Shown one piece after another: positions 62,280 through 64,000 of a stretch of 64,000 bases of DNA; positions within the stretch are counted from its first letter, which is position 1, and every line of letters starts with the position of its first letter. The DNA lies in NCBI GenBank assembly GCA_964639245.1, contig CAZXCU010000005.1:62001-126000 (forward strand), read 5' to 3'. Both the position numbers and the translations under genes were made by a program. Origin of the DNA: SB15 sp964639245 (GTDB lineage Bacteria > Chloroflexota > Anaerolineae > Aggregatilineales > J027). A model generated the notes under the pieces. That model searched no databases. It saw only the letters and a list, made by a program, of their open reading frames with translations, and was not told where the DNA came from.

Positions 62280-63230
62280 TTGTACGATAGTTTAAAAGTG
62301 GGGGTGGTTGTCCCCTGCTATAACGAAGCTAAAAATATTGAAAGTGTCATTCGGAAAATGCCTGCCTACGTAGATATGATTTACGTGGTGGATGATTGCA
62401 GCAAAGACAACACGGTTGAAATCGTTGAAAATTTCCTTCCACAAGCAACCCGTCCGGTCAAACTGCTGCGCCATCTTGTGAATCAAGGGGTTGGGGGGGC
62501 AATTATCACTGGCTACCGTCAAGCATTGCTCGATGAGATGGACGCGGTAACCGTTATGGCTGGTGATGACCAGATGGATCCAAGCAACTTGCCCGCCCTG
62601 CTTGATCCCATCGCACAAGGACAGGCCGATTACACCAAAGGCAACCGTTATCTGGATGATGCCCCGTGGGAAAAAATCCCCAAAATACGGTTTATGGGTA
62701 ATGCAGCACTTTCGATGCTCACCAAAATTGCCTCCGGTTACTGGCATGTGATTGATTCGCAAACCGGTTACACGGTCATTTCGCGGAAAGCCCTGCAACG
62801 CCTTGACTTGGATAATCTCTGGAAAAGTTATGGCTATCCGAATCATCTGCTGGTGATGCTGAATGTTCAGAATGCGGTGGTGCGGGATATTCCGATCAAA
62901 GCGGTCTATCATGAAAATGCGGTTTCCGGCATTCGGATTAGCAACGTAATTCCGCGCCTGTCGCTGCTGCTGTTGCGCTGGTTTTTGTGGCGGATGTGGG
63001 TAAAGTATGTGCTGCGTGATTTTCACCCGCTTGTCTTTTTCTATCTCCTCTCATGGATCATGTTCGTTTTTAGCGCAGTATTAGGGGTGCGGTTGGGGTT
63101 ACTCTGGTACTTTAACGGAGTCATCCCGCAAATTAACGCGCTGGCAGCCCTTTTTGCGTTTACGAATGCGGTACAAGCCGCCTTTTTTGCCATGTGGTTT
63201 GATATGGATTACAACAAACATCTGCGTTAG
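62280..63230 (+). CDS. GT2-family glycosyltransferase, dolichyl-phosphate mannosyltransferase-like
   Basis: A 316-residue protein starting at TTG 62280 with GAGGAAG upstream. N-terminal GT-A domain (VGVVVPCYNEAKNIESVI, VVDDCSKDNT, VMAGDDQMDPSNL) and two C-terminal membrane helices (about 240-295), as in DPM1/GtrB-like enzymes that make polyprenyl-phosphate sugars. It is probably the first half of a sugar-export chain like GtrA. Confidence 0.88.
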   Translation: MYDSLKVGVVVPCYNEAKNIESVIRKMPAYVDMIYVVDDCSKDNTVEIVENFLPQATRPVKLLRHLVNQGVGGAIITGYRQALLDEMDAVTVMAGDDQMDPSNLPALLDPIAQGQADYTKGNRYLDDAPWEKIPKIRFMGNAALSMLTKIASGYWHVIDSQTGYTVISRKALQRLDLDNLWKSYGYPNHLLVMLNVQNAVVRDIPIKAVYHENAVSGIRISNVIPRLSLLLLRWFLWRMWVKYVLRDFHPLVFFYLLSWIMFVFSAVLGVRLGLLWYFNGVIPQINALAALFAFTNAVQAAFFAMWFDMDYNKHLR

Positions 63231-63240
63231 GTAGAAATCT

Positions 63241-64000
63241 ATGAGTCAAAAACTCCTCCTTGTGTTGTTGGTGGGATTGTTCAGTTTTGCCGGGATTCAT
63301 GCCCAACCCGAAAGAATCGCCGTGACGACTACCGATTTAAATGTTCGTGCTGCGCCTACCACTAATAGCAGTGTTCTCAATAAAGTGTCCCAGAATACCG
63401 AAATGATTGCTGAAGGGCGCGACTCAGCGAATCAGTGGATTCTAGGACGTACCCGCGATGGCAACATACGTGGTTGGGTGTCCGCATCGTACCTCACCTT
63501 GAATTTTCTCATCGAAGAACTGCCGGTCAGCGAAGAAACTTTTGGGAATCTGATTGCTGAAGGCGAAACGATTACCGCCGCTACCCTGGGGAATTTGCTT
63601 TCGGGTGGGGTTATCCGCCGCAGCAGCCAGACCTTTCAACGCGGGCAGCGCTTAGAAAACAATCCCAACGTACTGATTAAAATTGGCGACAGCAACAACG
63701 CCGGTAATCAATTTAATGCGACGGGCTTTGGATTTCTCTGTGCATTTACCTACAATGCCTATAATCTTGGTAGTTATCCTCAATTTCAAGCCACTTTAGA
63801 TTTTTTTGGCGGGTCACTCTGCACTGTGAGCGCCGCTGCCCAGAATAATTTTGATACGGGCAAAGTGCTAGATAAATCGTTATCACCGGCGCTGGGATGT
63901 TCGGCAGAAGAAACGCCTCTTGATTGTGCGATTCGGACTGCCAAGCCGAGTATTGCTATTATTTATTTTGGGTTGGGTGATATTGCCAATTATACGCTCC
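63241..64000 (+). CDS. Exported SH3-domain/SGNH-like protein (3' end outside window)
   Basis: At least 253 residues from ATG 63241. Signal peptide (1-21, ending IHAQ), an SH3b-like domain (about 25-90, TTDLNVRAAPTTNSSVLNKV, then NIRGWVSASYLTL) and the start of an SGNH/GDSL-like lipase fold (VLIKIGDSNNAGNQF, where the Ser is the likely nucleophile; later YFGLGDIANY). The stop is beyond position 64000. It follows the GT2 gene by 10 bp. Cell-surface glycan or ester hydrolysis is inferred. Confidence 0.75.
   Translation, partial: MSQKLLLVLLVGLFSFAGIHAQPERIAVTTTDLNVRAAPTTNSSVLNKVSQNTEMIAEGRDSANQWILGRTRDGNIRGWVSASYLTLNFLIEELPVSEETFGNLIAEGETITAATLGNLLSGGVIRRSSQTFQRGQRLENNPNVLIKIGDSNNAGNQFNATGFGFLCAFTYNAYNLGSYPQFQATLDFFGGSLCTVSAAAQNNFDTGKVLDKSLSPALGCSAEETPLDCAIRTAKPSIAIIYFGLGDIANYTL

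Noticed and set aside
1..64000. CRISPR arrays or rRNA genes
   Set aside because: No regularly spaced repeats and no rRNA-like segments were seen on either strand.

Overview
The window looks like bacterial chromosome from a Chloroflexota (Anaerolineae-like) organism. This is inferred from Thr/Pro-rich linkers in a secreted TPR protein, a large class A penicillin-binding protein, a type 2 isopentenyl-diphosphate isomerase, several stand-alone receiver proteins, many GTG/TTG starts and a mosaic of short operons. No rRNA, intact tRNA or CRISPR array was seen.

Positions 1-6551 are the right end of an integrated plasmid-like element. A leftward operon encodes a DnaA-domain-I-containing replication-like protein, ParA, ParB and small zinc-ribbon or phage-type proteins. 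A rightward tyrosine integrase follows. The element ends in a 3' fragment of tRNA-Trp that starts in the anticodon and keeps its terminator (attR). A plus-strand promoter and perfect terminator over the rep leader suggest a copy-control antisense RNA. Core chromosome resumes with RtcB and Hsp20.

Positions 8519-16526 hold a full System I cytochrome c maturation cluster (ccmE-F-H-G-I-like-unknown-A-B-C-D). Its CcmE carries the rare CxxxY motif yet sits beside a CcmH. Then come two stand-alone receivers flanking a class A PBP, a TPR membrane protein, a cupin, a B12-type radical SAM enzyme, a macrodomain protein, and an AT-rich type II restriction-modification pair whose genes overlap by 110 bp.

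Positions 26300-32652 form one tightly coupled operon: UXS-like epimerase, O-antigen-ligase-like protein, GtrA, glycosyltransferase, thioesterase, BchI-like AAA ATPase and a membrane protein. ACP, IDI-2, a giant multi-GAF histidine kinase with a dead receiver, UbiA, a PfkB protein, a nucleoside hydrolase-HyuA-HyuB-YhhN operon, TPR/receiver genes and an acyl-CoA dehydrogenase-ETF operon follow. Positions 49861-52498 are a receiver-hydrolase-ECF sigma-two unknowns operon, with the sigma ribosome-binding site inside a hairpin. A LarA-like protein, an unknown protein, a 145-bp MITE, a membrane-anchored NACHT-HEAT protein, a DUF164-type zinc ribbon protein, a PLP enzyme, three glycosyltransferases and a truncated SH3/SGNH-like secreted protein complete the window.

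Three enzymes or domains show Asp-to-Asn changes at key positions (receiver, PfkB, PLP enzyme). The most interesting signals are the hybrid CcmE/CcmH system, the rep antisense RNA candidate, the SD-sequestering hairpin before the sigma gene and the NACHT-HEAT protein.
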